NCBI GenBank assembly: GCA_001940645.1
Contig: MDVS01000004.1
Span: 1-64,000 of the forward strand
Direction of reading: 5' to 3'
Length of the DNA: 64,000 nucleotides
Source: Candidatus Heimdallarchaeota archaeon LC_3
GTDB lineage: Archaea; Asgardarchaeota; Heimdallarchaeia; Hodarchaeales; LC-3
In this document: positions 37,061 to 46,727 of the stretch, piece by piece
Numbering within the stretch: the first letter of the stretch is position 1
How the letters are laid out: every line of letters starts with the position of its first letter
Position numbers and translations under genes: made by a program
Notes under the pieces: model-generated
Seen by the model: the letters and a program-made list of their open reading frames with translations, nothing else
Databases searched by the model: none
Told to the model about the DNA's origin: nothing

Positions 37061-40000
37061 ATGGCTGAAAGTAATTTTTTTATAGGAATTAGAGAAAAGG
37101 ATAACACACGATATGAAATTCCATCTACTTTGTTAACTACTCATGCTGTGGTTCTAGGAGCTTCTGGATCTGGAAAAACTGTAGTGTGCAAGTCTATAGT
37201 AGAAGAAGCGCTATTTAATGGTATCCCAATTATAGCTATAGATCCTAAAGGAGATATTGGGGGATTAGGAATTTCTTTTGGAGATTTTGATCTCGATGAC
37301 GAAAATTTAAAAGTTCATATTGATGTAGAAGCTGCAGATAGGGGAAAAAGTCCGGAAGATTTAACCAATGAACTCTTTGATCTTTATCAAGAGCAATTAG
37401 CAAAGGTTTATGGTCAAGAAAAATTTCGGGATTTTGTAAAAAAATACTCTTCATCTGTGTTACCAGTTTTAATAAGTCCAAAAAATCCAGCTGGATTACA
37501 ATTATCTTCTATTCCAGATTTTGAAAAACCAAGAAACTATACTAAAATGTTAAAGGAAGCTCCTGATGCGGTTCTTTCAGCTTTGGATCTCAAGATTTCT
37601 CTTTTGTTAAGACGATGCGGAATTAATGCAGAAGGTAGTACTGATAACAATATAGTGTTTATAAGCCATTTAATTAGGTATGGTTGGGAAAATCAGAGAA
37701 AAAAAACCATAAGGTTAGAAGATCTAATAGAAGGAATTAGTAAACCACCATTTGAAAAAATTGGAGCTATTACAGTTGATAAATTCATAAAGAAAAAATC
37801 GCGAGAAGAACTGGTTAGTAGAATAAATGCTCTCATGGTTCGGGCCGTACCAGGGATAAAATTAGATTTTGATTTAATAATAGAAAAAGCAAAAAAACAA
37901 AATAAGGCACCTTTAATTGTCTTTGATTTGAGAAAGATTACAGAGGAGGAAGAAAAATCTCTATTTGTAGCAGAAATTCTAGAAGAAATACAGAGATGGA
38001 TTTGGAGAAAAGGAGGATCATCGCAGTTACGTGCCATCCTATATTTTGATGAACTATATGGTTTTATGCCAGCAGGTTCAGTAAAACCACCTTCAAAAAC
38101 AGCCCTATTACTTTTGCTAAAACAAGCAAGATCAGGAGGTTTGGGTTGTTTATTAGCCACACAAAATCCGGGTGATCTAGATTATCGTGGTCTAAGTAAT
38201 ATCGCTACTTGGTTCTTGGGTAGATTAACGAGTAACCAAGACATTCAAAAGGTTGAGGCCGCATTAAAAGCTGTATTTGAAGGCTCTGGTGGGAGTCCTG
38301 AAGCTTTCAAACAATTAATGTCATCTATGAGGGCATTAAAACCAGGAGAATTTATTGCTTATTCACCAAAAATTGGTGTTGACAAAATCAAGACACGATG
38401 GTTACTTAGTTATCATAAAGGTCCTCTTGTTGAATCCGAAATGAGGCATTTAAATAAATCAGTTAACGAATTTGCGGCAGAACTGATGCCATCGGTTGGT
38501 AAAAAGCAGATTGATGATGATGATGAACCTGATGACGAATTTTTAGATGACCGAGAGCAAGAAACTTCTGGAGGACTATCATCAATTAAAATCAGTGGAA
38601 AAAAGTCTGCTGTTGAAAAATCAGAAGAAAGATACATTAAAAAAGTTATTCCAATTGATAAAACAGGAATATTAGATCTTCTTAAAATGAGATTAGGTTT
38701 TTTCGGGGGAGAGGGCTTTGAAATAGATATTCTTTCAATGGAACCTTATTTTAATCCAATATTGTATTTTTCAATTCAATTAAGTATGAAAAAGCAAATT
38801 AAAGTCAATGATACGGAAAAAATAACAGTTGAAATTAATCAAAATATTGAACGGGTTTATGATTTATCCCATGCAGATATTCATTGGGAGAATACATCAG
38901 TAGAAGGTATTTATCCTTCTGCTTTGGGACCTAAAGATTTATCACCAATTCCCGATCCTGAAATCAAAAAATATCTCACCTTATCAAAGGATTTGATTAA
39001 ATCAATTTCAGGGCAAATAATTTGGACATTAGGCCAAACCCCTATTCTCGAGGCAAAAGAGAAATTTTATTCAGCTTTAGATAAGTATGAAAAATCCTCA
39101 GTACAAAAATTGGGAGGAAAAAATAAAGCACAAATAACTAGATTAACAGAACAGATTTCTAAAGCTCAAAAGCAATCCTATGATATCGAAAATAAAATTG
39201 GAATGATACATTCTAAACTGGAAACATTAGAAGCAGATAAAATTAACAGACAAAGAGAAAATAGATCAACTAGAGCACAGGAAAGATCAATTGAAAGTGC
39301 TAATAATCAAATCGAAAAGCATAATGAGAAGGCTGATGAATTAAAACAAAAAATAGCAGATTTAGATTCTGAACGTGATTCACTAAATATAGAGAATAAG
39401 GAACAACTCAACGATTTAATGCATATTATAGAAAGTATGAGAAGTAAAGGACCTACAGGAGACTTGTTTCGAGCTTCAAAAAATGATTTAAAATCAAATG
39501 AGCAAATAATATTTTGGAAACCTAGGATTTTAGTTACATTTACGATAAAAAAATCAGTTGATGATGTTAGTGATCCAATTACTGTTAGTCTTAATTTAGT
39601 TAATGGAAATGGTCCAGTTTATTGTGAAAGCTGCAATCCAAAATTATCAGAGCAAGATTATTGGGAATCACTTCTTGCTACTGAAATAAGCCCACCTATA
39701 TTCGTTTGTTTTGAGTGTATGTCTCTTAATTGTAGTATTCACTCAAAAGATTGCTCAAATGAAGCTTGCCAACGGATATTATGCGTACATCATTCAAATA
39801 ATTGTAAACATTGTGATAATATCTCTTGTGCAGATCATGCTAAGCGTTGCTCTGTATGTGATGACTTTGCTTGTACAGATCACTTTTGGATTTGTCATGA
39901 AGATGCAACAGTGTTTTGCGTAGATGAGGAATCTGTAGATTGCACTTTATGTGATGATAAATCGTGTAAGGATCATAGTGGTACACAGTATTTTGGAACG

Positions 40001-40183
40001 TGTAAAGTGTGTGAGAAGACTGGACACAAGTCTCACTTTGTTAAATGCAATTCCTGTCCTAAATTTTATTGTGATGAGCATATGAAGGTATGTGGAACAT
40101 GTAAAAAAGCTACTTGCCCAAATTGTGCAAATGAATTTCATGCAGGGAATATAACTGTCATTAAATGTAAGAATTGTTTATAA
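37061..40183 (+). CDS. HerA/FtsK-like ATPase with coiled coil and C-terminal zinc-module array (1040 aa)
   Basis: The N-terminal half is a HerA/VirB4-type ATPase. Walker A is G33-ASGSGKT, followed by IIAIDPKGDIGGLG. Walker B is ILYFDELYGF near residue 327, and LLATQNPGDLDYRGLSN gives the sensor region. An acidic stretch (about 480-510) leads to a mixed domain. A coiled coil (about 690-800) comes next. Residues 855-1039 contain about 30 cysteines in repeated C-x2-C-x4-C-x2-H units such as CKHCDNISCADH, CSVCDDFACTDH and CTLCDDKSCKDH. Around eight such B-box-like units are visible. HerA-type pumps move DNA or act as motors. The array suggests nucleic acid or protein binding. No NurA gene is nearby. 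Confidence 0.85.
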   Translation: MAESNFFIGIREKDNTRYEIPSTLLTTHAVVLGASGSGKTVVCKSIVEEALFNGIPIIAIDPKGDIGGLGISFGDFDLDDENLKVHIDVEAADRGKSPEDLTNELFDLYQEQLAKVYGQEKFRDFVKKYSSSVLPVLISPKNPAGLQLSSIPDFEKPRNYTKMLKEAPDAVLSALDLKISLLLRRCGINAEGSTDNNIVFISHLIRYGWENQRKKTIRLEDLIEGISKPPFEKIGAITVDKFIKKKSREELVSRINALMVRAVPGIKLDFDLIIEKAKKQNKAPLIVFDLRKITEEEEKSLFVAEILEEIQRWIWRKGGSSQLRAILYFDELYGFMPAGSVKPPSKTALLLLLKQARSGGLGCLLATQNPGDLDYRGLSNIATWFLGRLTSNQDIQKVEAALKAVFEGSGGSPEAFKQLMSSMRALKPGEFIAYSPKIGVDKIKTRWLLSYHKGPLVESEMRHLNKSVNEFAAELMPSVGKKQIDDDDEPDDEFLDDREQETSGGLSSIKISGKKSAVEKSEERYIKKVIPIDKTGILDLLKMRLGFFGGEGFEIDILSMEPYFNPILYFSIQLSMKKQIKVNDTEKITVEINQNIERVYDLSHADIHWENTSVEGIYPSALGPKDLSPIPDPEIKKYLTLSKDLIKSISGQIIWTLGQTPILEAKEKFYSALDKYEKSSVQKLGGKNKAQITRLTEQISKAQKQSYDIENKIGMIHSKLETLEADKINRQRENRSTRAQERSIESANNQIEKHNEKADELKQKIADLDSERDSLNIENKEQLNDLMHIIESMRSKGPTGDLFRASKNDLKSNEQIIFWKPRILVTFTIKKSVDDVSDPITVSLNLVNGNGPVYCESCNPKLSEQDYWESLLATEISPPIFVCFECMSLNCSIHSKDCSNEACQRILCVHHSNNCKHCDNISCADHAKRCSVCDDFACTDHFWICHEDATVFCVDEESVDCTLCDDKSCKDHSGTQYFGTCKVCEKTGHKSHFVKCNSCPKFYCDEHMKVCGTCKKATCPNCANEFHAGNITVIKCKNCL

Positions 40184-40198
40184 TAAAAGTGGTTCTTC

Positions 40199-40597
40199 TT
40201 GAAGTTGCATCATATCGGTATCGCTGTTAAAGATATCAAAAAATCAATAAAGCATCATGAAAAAGTATTAGGTTATAAGCTTTCTTCTGAAATTGTTTTT
40301 GATTCTATTCAAAAATGTAATGTTGCAATGTTACATCACCCGGATGATAATAAAGTAGGTATCGAATTAGTTGAACCTGTTGGTGAAGATGCACCAGTAG
40401 TTAATCATTTAAAAAAGAACATTCATCTATACCAACTTGCTTACGAAGTAGAAAACATTGAAGAAGTTCTATCAAAAGCTAGGCAAAATGGTTCAATTAT
40501 CATTTCAAAACCAGAACCCTCGGTTTTGTTTAACCAAAAAAAAATTGCTTTTATTTTCACCCCAGACAGATATATCATTGAATTTGTAGAAAAGTAG
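40199..40597 (+). CDS. VOC-family protein (methylmalonyl-CoA epimerase-like)
   Basis: This 132-residue protein has the paired beta-alpha-beta-beta-beta modules of the vicinal oxygen chelate fold, starting KLHHIGIAVKDIKKSI. It resembles methylmalonyl-CoA epimerase and the VOC proteins found next to FkbH genes. Candidate metal ligands are H4 or H5 and glutamates in IELVEP and IIEFVEK. The second module reads HLYQLAYEV where HH is usual, so one ligand may be replaced by Q. The start is a TTG at 40199, with no ATG nearby. It follows the ATPase by 15 bp but more likely belongs functionally with the FkbH gene 125 bp downstream. Confidence 0.8.
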   Translation: MKLHHIGIAVKDIKKSIKHHEKVLGYKLSSEIVFDSIQKCNVAMLHHPDDNKVGIELVEPVGEDAPVVNHLKKNIHLYQLAYEVENIEEVLSKARQNGSIIISKPEPSVLFNQKKIAFIFTPDRYIIEFVEK

Positions 40598-40722
40598 AAT
40601 TAATTTATAATATTCCTCTTATCATGATCACCAAATTTCAGGATAATGTATCTATTTTAAGCAAAAACTAACTTTTCGGATTAATTAACTATTTAATTAG
40701 TTATTTAGGAATATTTATTATA

Positions 40723-42573
40723 ATGAATCAGGCACTAAATGAAGCTAATAATGAATCTGCAAAAATAAAAGATATTTTAGAAACAGTAAAATCAGATCCT
40801 TCATATATTAACTATTGGAATGCTTACAAAAAGATACAATCAATTACTAGTGAAACAATAGAAGACGGATTACAAAATGTACTTAAAATGGCGGTTTTAA
40901 GCTCTTATACTATCGATCCCTTACTGGCTTGTTTAGAGATTGATATAAGATTATTAAATCTTATTCCTCAATTTTATCTTGCCCCTTTCAATCAATATCG
41001 ACAACAGATTATTGATTCAAATAGTGCACTTTATAATTTTAATCCAGAAATAACGATTTTAGCAATAGATTTAGATTCTCTAATTCCCCAAGATTTTTTT
41101 ACTAGCTTTCTTGGTTTACCAGATACCGAGAAAAACGATCAAATCAATAATGTTGTAACGACTTTAACTTCTCTTATCAAAAACTTTCAAGACAATAACA
41201 AGGGATTCTTACTTATAAACAATTTTATTATCCCTAATAATTCACCTCTTGGATTACTTGAAACAAAATCTGAATTTGGCTATAAAAATTTCCATAAAAA
41301 AATCAATTATGTTTTGGAAGCAGAACTTAGAAATAATAATCAAATTTATATAATTGATTTTAATGGCTTAGCTGGTTTTTATGGTAAAAACCAAGTTTTT
41401 AATCATAAAATGAATTATATGGGTTCACTGAAATATAACAACGGTTTTTTTCCATTTCTTTCTAAGGAATACTTAGGATTCATTAAAGCTCAAAAAAATT
41501 ATTCTAAAAAATGTATTGTTCTTGATTTAGATAATACACTATGGGGAGGAATTATTGGAGAGGATGGGATTGATGGGATTAAATTAAATAACACTTCCCC
41601 TGGAAATGAATTTGTAGATTTTCAACGCTTAATACTATCATATTATCATAGAGGGATAATATTAGCGATAAATAGCAAAAATAATTTTGAAGATGCGATT
41701 CAAGTTATTAGAGAACATCCTTCTATGGTTTTAAGAGAAAAGCATTTTGGTTGTCTGAGAATAAATTGGCAAAATAAAGCACAAAATATGGTAGAAATAG
41801 CTAATGAGTTAAATATCGGATTAGACAGTATTGTATTTTTTGATGATAATCCCGTTGAAAGAGATTTGATAAAACAAACATTACCAGAAGTACTGGTTGT
41901 TGATTTACCTAATTCTACATTTCTTTACAGAAAAACTCTTGAGGAATTAAATGATTTTAACGTGTTATCACTTACAGACGAAGATAAAAAAAGAGGAGAA
42001 ATGTATTTCGCAAGAACTAAGAGAAAAGAAATGGAAAAACAGCATAAATCTCTAGATAACTTCATTAAAACCTTGGAAATAAAGGTGGAAATTAATCCAG
42101 TTAATGAATTTTCTCGACCACGAGTAACACGACTTATCAACAAAACCAACCAATTTAATTTAACTACACGCAGGTACACTGAAGAAGAGATAAATAAGAT
42201 GCTAAACGATCTTCAAACCTATACTTTATACTCATTGCAGGTTAAGGACAAGTTTGGTGATGAAGGAATTGTTGGTGTTGTCATTGTTAAAAAAGAAAGT
42301 AAAAGATTCGTTATAGATTCATTTTTAATGTCTTGTAGAGTAATCGGTCGACAAATAGAAAATGCTTTCATCATTCGTATCTTCAAGGATGCAAAAAACG
42401 ATAACATATATGAAGTAATTGGTGAATTTATTCCTACGAAGAAGAATAGTATAGTAGCAAATTTTTATAAAGATCAAGGATTTGAAAAAGTAGGTGATTC
42501 TGATAATCAGTGGATTATTCATCTTCAAAATAAAGAATTAGAATATCCCAAATATTTACAGATAGAGAGTTAA
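40723..42573 (+). CDS. FkbH-like HAD-family protein with C-terminal acyltransferase-like domain
   Basis: This 616-residue protein matches the FkbH family. An N-terminal SGNH-like region (about 1-255) is followed by a HAD domain with D268-L-D270-NTLWGG and FFDDNPVERDLI, then a GNAT-like C-terminal domain (about 460-600). FkbH-type enzymes take a glycerate-type acid from 1,3-bisphosphoglycerate and load it onto an acyl carrier protein. The acyl carrier gene begins 5 bp after this stop, so the pair very probably work together. Such pairs supply unusual acyl groups to surface polysaccharides or polyketides. The neighbouring acyltransferase, deacetylase and STT3 favour surface glycans. Confidence 0.88.
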   Translation: MNQALNEANNESAKIKDILETVKSDPSYINYWNAYKKIQSITSETIEDGLQNVLKMAVLSSYTIDPLLACLEIDIRLLNLIPQFYLAPFNQYRQQIIDSNSALYNFNPEITILAIDLDSLIPQDFFTSFLGLPDTEKNDQINNVVTTLTSLIKNFQDNNKGFLLINNFIIPNNSPLGLLETKSEFGYKNFHKKINYVLEAELRNNNQIYIIDFNGLAGFYGKNQVFNHKMNYMGSLKYNNGFFPFLSKEYLGFIKAQKNYSKKCIVLDLDNTLWGGIIGEDGIDGIKLNNTSPGNEFVDFQRLILSYYHRGIILAINSKNNFEDAIQVIREHPSMVLREKHFGCLRINWQNKAQNMVEIANELNIGLDSIVFFDDNPVERDLIKQTLPEVLVVDLPNSTFLYRKTLEELNDFNVLSLTDEDKKRGEMYFARTKRKEMEKQHKSLDNFIKTLEIKVEINPVNEFSRPRVTRLINKTNQFNLTTRRYTEEEINKMLNDLQTYTLYSLQVKDKFGDEGIVGVVIVKKESKRFVIDSFLMSCRVIGRQIENAFIIRIFKDAKNDNIYEVIGEFIPTKKNSIVANFYKDQGFEKVGDSDNQWIIHLQNKELEYPKYLQIES

Positions 42574-42578
42574 CAAAA

Positions 42579-42815
42579 ATGACTAGTAAATTAACAGAAA
42601 TCCTTGAAAAGCTTTTTCAGTTACCTCAGGATAAGATTACAGATAATATTAATCAAGAAACCCTTGAAGCGTGGGATTCTATGCTACATCTTATTTTGAT
42701 AACTGAATTAGAAGAATCATTTAACATTCAAATAGAAGAAGATGATATATTGACAATGAAAACAGTTTCTGATATTAAGAATGTTTTGAAAAAAAATTCA
42801 GTTACTGATTTTTAA
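42579..42815 (+). CDS. Acyl carrier protein
   Basis: This 78-residue acidic helical protein carries the phosphopantetheine attachment site A-W-D-S34-M, a variant of the DSL motif. The length and the I-E-E-D-D-I-L-T-M-K-T-V-S-D-I ending are those of a discrete carrier protein. It follows the FkbH-like gene with 5 bp spacing and is the likely acceptor of its acyl group. Free-standing carrier proteins are uncommon in archaea, which lack bacterial fatty acid synthesis, so a bacterial origin of this gene pair is probable. The phosphopantetheinyl transferase needed for activation is not in the window. Confidence 0.9.
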   Translation: MTSKLTEILEKLFQLPQDKITDNINQETLEAWDSMLHLILITELEESFNIQIEEDDILTMKTVSDIKNVLKKNSVTDF

Positions 42816-43273
42816 TTTTCTTTATTTTTCTTATTAGGTTTCTTTATTTTTCTTACAGCTCTTGCAGGATTTCCTGCAACAATTGTAAAAGCTTGAACAT
42901 TTTTACTCACCACTGCGCCTGCAGCGACAATAGCACCTTTACCAATGGTTACTCCTGGTAAAATGATTGCACCTGAAGCTATCCAAGCTCCGTTTTCTAT
43001 TAATACTTTTTTAGGAGGTTCATGGAATAATCCTGTCCTAGAAAGAAAGGGACTTGCTGAAGAATGAGCCATAATAATTGCACCAGGGCCTATTGAAGCA
43101 TAATCGCCTATTTCAATATATTCTGGATATTCTCCATCAAACACAACTAAATTTCCAATATAAGTACCTTTTCCGATCTTAACTCCACATTTTCTATACA
43201 TAGCAATTCTGAATTGATAAACAGGTGCAAGCCAAGCTATTATTCTCCAAACTCGACCAGTTAATTTTCCCAT
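42812..43273 (-). CDS. Left-handed beta-helix acyltransferase (hexapeptide repeat)
   Basis: This 153-residue protein consists mostly of hexapeptide repeats (for example IGKGTYIGNLVVF, IEIGDYASIGPGAII and IASGAIILPGVTIGKGAIV), which fold into a left-handed parallel beta helix. It is of the WbbJ/maltose O-acetyltransferase type, usually trimeric and using acetyl-CoA. A basic tail ends the protein. It overlaps the end of the carrier protein gene on the other strand by four bases. It probably O- or N-acetylates, or otherwise acylates, a sugar in the same glycan pathway. It lies 17 bp downstream of the deacetylase gene. Confidence 0.9.
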   Translation of the reverse strand: MGKLTGRVWRIIAWLAPVYQFRIAMYRKCGVKIGKGTYIGNLVVFDGEYPEYIEIGDYASIGPGAIIMAHSSASPFLSRTGLFHEPPKKVLIENGAWIASGAIILPGVTIGKGAIVAAGAVVSKNVQAFTIVAGNPARAVRKIKKPNKKNKEN

Positions 43274-43290
43274 AAAGTATTAACTCCTAA

Positions 43291-44169
43291 TTAATCACTT
43301 AGTCGTGATAAATAATCACGAAAGAATACAAAATTATCAATATCTCCTGTTAATAATCCACAAAAAGGAGCATCGTGTTTCCATGTTTTATTTTTATTCC
43401 AATATTTCACAGCTTCAGAAACTGTTGGAAACCATCCCCCAAGATCAGTACCGTATTCAACCAACTTTTCAAGGCTGGAAATATATTTTTTTTGTCCTAT
43501 TCTGATGGGATGTAAATCAAACATGACTAAGCCACCGTTGGATTTCGTATGATCCAATACTTTTGAAAAAACTTTACTCATATGTTCTGAATCTAATTTT
43601 AAAACATCTATTAAAAGATCATCTGTATATAAGTTGAGTGGGATACAAGTAAACGTTGAATCTCTATTGTTTAATTTTACTTTGAAGAAAGAATTACTTT
43701 TTCTATTTTCTGGCTTATAGCCAATTCCTCCATCCCAAAGGAACCCATATTTTTCCAGTAGATGTGGAGTATCTTCATTGTACATATTATATGGAGCACG
43801 AAATCCCGTTACATTTATTCCTATTTTTTTGAAGGTTTCAATTGATGTTTTCATATCCTGTTCTTGTATTTCTTTCGGCAAAAATTGATATCTAACATGT
43901 TTATATCCATGAGAAGCAATTTCATGGCCATTTTGGACGATTGTTCTAATCAGTGATACATCCTGTTTAGCTGTGTAAGCTACAGTAGGGAATGTGAAAA
44001 AGGTGTCATATTTATTGAGAACATCAAAAATATTATTTGTTAATTCTTCAAAAGGAGTCTGATGTAGTTTCCACATAAAAAATGCTTGAGAAACAATTGT
44101 TATCCCCCTTCGCATTCTTAAGTGTTTTAACCAAGCAGAAGCTTTCCCCATAATCAGTTTGTACTCCAA
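43291..44169 (-). CDS. Polysaccharide deacetylase-like (NodB) protein, motif 1 absent
   Basis: This 292-residue NodB-homology protein would remove acetyl groups from sugars if active. The metal-binding motif 2 is GHEIASHGYKH with H87 and H91, and RAPYN supplies motif 3. The usual first motif with the catalytic and metal-binding Asp pair (as in TFDDG) is not visible; the equivalent region reads ITIVSQAFFMWKLHQTPF. It is therefore either an atypical or an inactive member. There is no signal peptide. It is cotranscribed with the hexapeptide acyltransferase. The promoter should be in the 268-bp gap before stt3. Confidence 0.8.
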   Translation of the reverse strand: MEYKLIMGKASAWLKHLRMRRGITIVSQAFFMWKLHQTPFEELTNNIFDVLNKYDTFFTFPTVAYTAKQDVSLIRTIVQNGHEIASHGYKHVRYQFLPKEIQEQDMKTSIETFKKIGINVTGFRAPYNMYNEDTPHLLEKYGFLWDGGIGYKPENRKSNSFFKVKLNNRDSTFTCIPLNLYTDDLLIDVLKLDSEHMSKVFSKVLDHTKSNGGLVMFDLHPIRIGQKKYISSLEKLVEYGTDLGGWFPTVSEAVKYWNKNKTWKHDAPFCGLLTGDIDNFVFFRDYLSRLSD

Positions 44170-44437
44170 TGTAAAATATTATTTAAAAAATCTCACTAAA
44201 ATTAATTATAATTATATTGTGAAGAAGAAAATGATTTGACATAAATTATAATTCTAAGTTTCATCGAATTACATGCAAATCATCGACTTAAAATAATAGC
44301 TTTAAACTCCTAAAATATAGTATTTTATACAAGATTAATATAATATCATATTGAAATAATATTCCGAAATCATTTCAATTCAAAAATAATATTTAGATCT
44401 GTTAAAGTTTAATATATTTAAAAACGGAGAAAAAACG

Positions 44438-46606
44438 ATGTCCTTTTTAGTATCCAGAACTACTGGTGGAATAAGAGAACGATATGAGTTTGCTCGAAGC
44501 AGAATTAGAAGAGAAACACTATTTGTTACAACAGCTCTTGTTTTCATATTCTTAATAGGGTTTTTAATACGATTCACACCATATTTCAAATTTGATTATG
44601 TCTTGAACGCAAACGACCCTTACTCACAAATAAAGGCAGCAACCTATATTTTGGAAAACGGATTGTTCGATTTCTGGCAATATTATGATATTACGACTTG
44701 GTATCCGTATGGGCGGGATTGGGGATCATCCCAATATATAGGAACCCCAATTTCTGCTGTTTTAGTCTATTTTGTTGCGAATTTCATAGGATTTTCAATG
44801 CCACTAGTAGAGGCAGCTTACATCGCTCCTGGAATATTTGGATCTCTCTCTATTATTGCTATATACTTTTTAGGAAAAGAAATAGCCAACAAAAAGGTAG
44901 GATTATTAGCTGCTTTCTTTTTATCAGTATCTCCTGGTCACATACAAAGAAGTATGACAGGATTTTTCGATAACGAAGCACTAGGAGTTTTTTTACTCTT
45001 ACTTTTAATTTATTTCTTCCTAAAAGCTTTGAGAACTGGTTCATTTTTTTATACAGCACTTTCAGGTATAATGTTAGGTTTTCTAATGGACTCATGGGGT
45101 GGTTCTTCTTATGGAGTTCAGTTACTTTCATTATATGTATTTGTAATGATTTTAACCAAAAGATATAGTAAAAGACTGTTTCTAGCTTATAGCGGTACCG
45201 CAACTATTGGACTCTTGATATCTATTATAGTTCCTAGAAATGGACCAGAAACAATATTTTTTTCAATAGATGGATTAATTATTATGGGGATGATAGGATT
45301 AATGATGATCATTGATTTCTATCAGAGCAACAGAGATTTCTTTACAAAGTATGTAACAAGTAAAAATTTTGAAAGATTAGCCTATGGATTTATAATATCT
45401 GCTTTGATTGTATTTATATTAAATCTATTCTTTCCAGTTATACCTATCATACAAGCAAAATTTGTTACTGTTCTGCTACCTTTCCTTAGAGAAAATACGC
45501 CAATCTTAAAATCAGTAGCAGAACATCTCATTGTAACATGGGGTTCATTATTTAGGAATTTATTCCTGATATTCTTCCTACTTCCGATAGGGTTGGCATA
45601 TACATATCAAAAACCTACAGAAAGAAATATTTTTCTGCTAGTTTTTGCTTTTACGTCCCTTTATTTTGCAGGGAGTATGGTTCGTCTCATATTAATATTG
45701 GCTCCTGCAGCAGCATTAATCGCAGCTAAAGCTGTAGATGAAACCTTGATTCCTTATGCTTTAGTGTTTCAAGAAAAATTTTTCCTATCCAAGCGTAAAA
45801 AATTAGTTTCAGCATCAATAGGAAACGAGCATGTAGCAGCTGCATTTTTAGTAATATTTTTCATATTAGTATTACAATTTTTCCAAGGAGTATCTACTTC
45901 TTCATCAGTATTACAACCAAGTTCAATCTTGTTGCCTGTTGGTGGTGGTCAGGAGTTGGGTGATTGGCATGAAACAATGGATTGGATAATTAGAAATACC
46001 GATCAAAATACTGCAGTAATAGCTTCATGGTGGGATTATGGATATTGGATCAATGTCAATACGAATAGAACGATTGTGGTTGATAATGCGACGATCAATA
46101 GTACGCAAATAGGGAATATAGGGGCATTTATGATGTCCACACCTGATGTTGCGCTTCAAATCGCTAAATTCTATGATATCACACATTTTGTGGTTCTTGT
46201 TGCAAGTGGTTTAGCATGGCAAGGTGCAGATAACGATTTAGGTAAAACGCAATGGATGGTTAGAATAGCTGAACAAAATTCAAACCTAGCTCCATCATTA
46301 GGACACCCAATTGTTGAAGAAGACTATTTTAACAAAGATAATAAAGGTAATTACCTTTCATTTAATACTAAATTCTATGATTCATTAATTTGGGGTGCTA
46401 TGACTCAGGATCTTGATGCTACAGTCTATGGTGGATTCAGTCGGTATGCTCTAGTTGCAAATAGTCCATCCGGTGTTCATCAAGGTTTTGATGCTCAATA
46501 TAGTGTCTATCAGCAAATCTTCAAGATGGCCTACCAAACAACAAATTCTTGGATCCGCGTCTGGGAAATCGATTGGGATGCAGCTGAAAAATTAATTGGT
46601 ATTTAA
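44438..46606 (+). CDS. aglB: STT3/AglB oligosaccharyltransferase
   Basis: This 722-residue membrane enzyme transfers lipid-linked glycans to asparagine in proteins on the outside of the cell. It has about a dozen transmembrane helices. The first luminal loop holds the catalytic acidic ANDPYSQ motif and a later loop has DN (FFDNEA). The signature W531-WDYG is followed by GYWINVNTNRTIVVDNATIN. The soluble tail is short compared with many euryarchaeal AglB proteins. It lies right after the glycan genes on the map and probably uses their product. An SD-like ggag at 44426-44429 precedes ATG 44438. Confidence 0.95.
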   Translation: MSFLVSRTTGGIRERYEFARSRIRRETLFVTTALVFIFLIGFLIRFTPYFKFDYVLNANDPYSQIKAATYILENGLFDFWQYYDITTWYPYGRDWGSSQYIGTPISAVLVYFVANFIGFSMPLVEAAYIAPGIFGSLSIIAIYFLGKEIANKKVGLLAAFFLSVSPGHIQRSMTGFFDNEALGVFLLLLLIYFFLKALRTGSFFYTALSGIMLGFLMDSWGGSSYGVQLLSLYVFVMILTKRYSKRLFLAYSGTATIGLLISIIVPRNGPETIFFSIDGLIIMGMIGLMMIIDFYQSNRDFFTKYVTSKNFERLAYGFIISALIVFILNLFFPVIPIIQAKFVTVLLPFLRENTPILKSVAEHLIVTWGSLFRNLFLIFFLLPIGLAYTYQKPTERNIFLLVFAFTSLYFAGSMVRLILILAPAAALIAAKAVDETLIPYALVFQEKFFLSKRKKLVSASIGNEHVAAAFLVIFFILVLQFFQGVSTSSSVLQPSSILLPVGGGQELGDWHETMDWIIRNTDQNTAVIASWWDYGYWINVNTNRTIVVDNATINSTQIGNIGAFMMSTPDVALQIAKFYDITHFVVLVASGLAWQGADNDLGKTQWMVRIAEQNSNLAPSLGHPIVEEDYFNKDNKGNYLSFNTKFYDSLIWGAMTQDLDATVYGGFSRYALVANSPSGVHQGFDAQYSVYQQIFKMAYQTTNSWIRVWEIDWDAAEKLIGI

Positions 46607-46727
46607 AAAAAAATATTTATTTTTCTTTTTTTTATAAAAGAACAGCCATTTCTTTTAAAATCTATTTATTTCAATATTATTTTGAGTTCTAAGTAAAGAA
46701 AATTTCTTTAATATCAAAATTTCTTAA

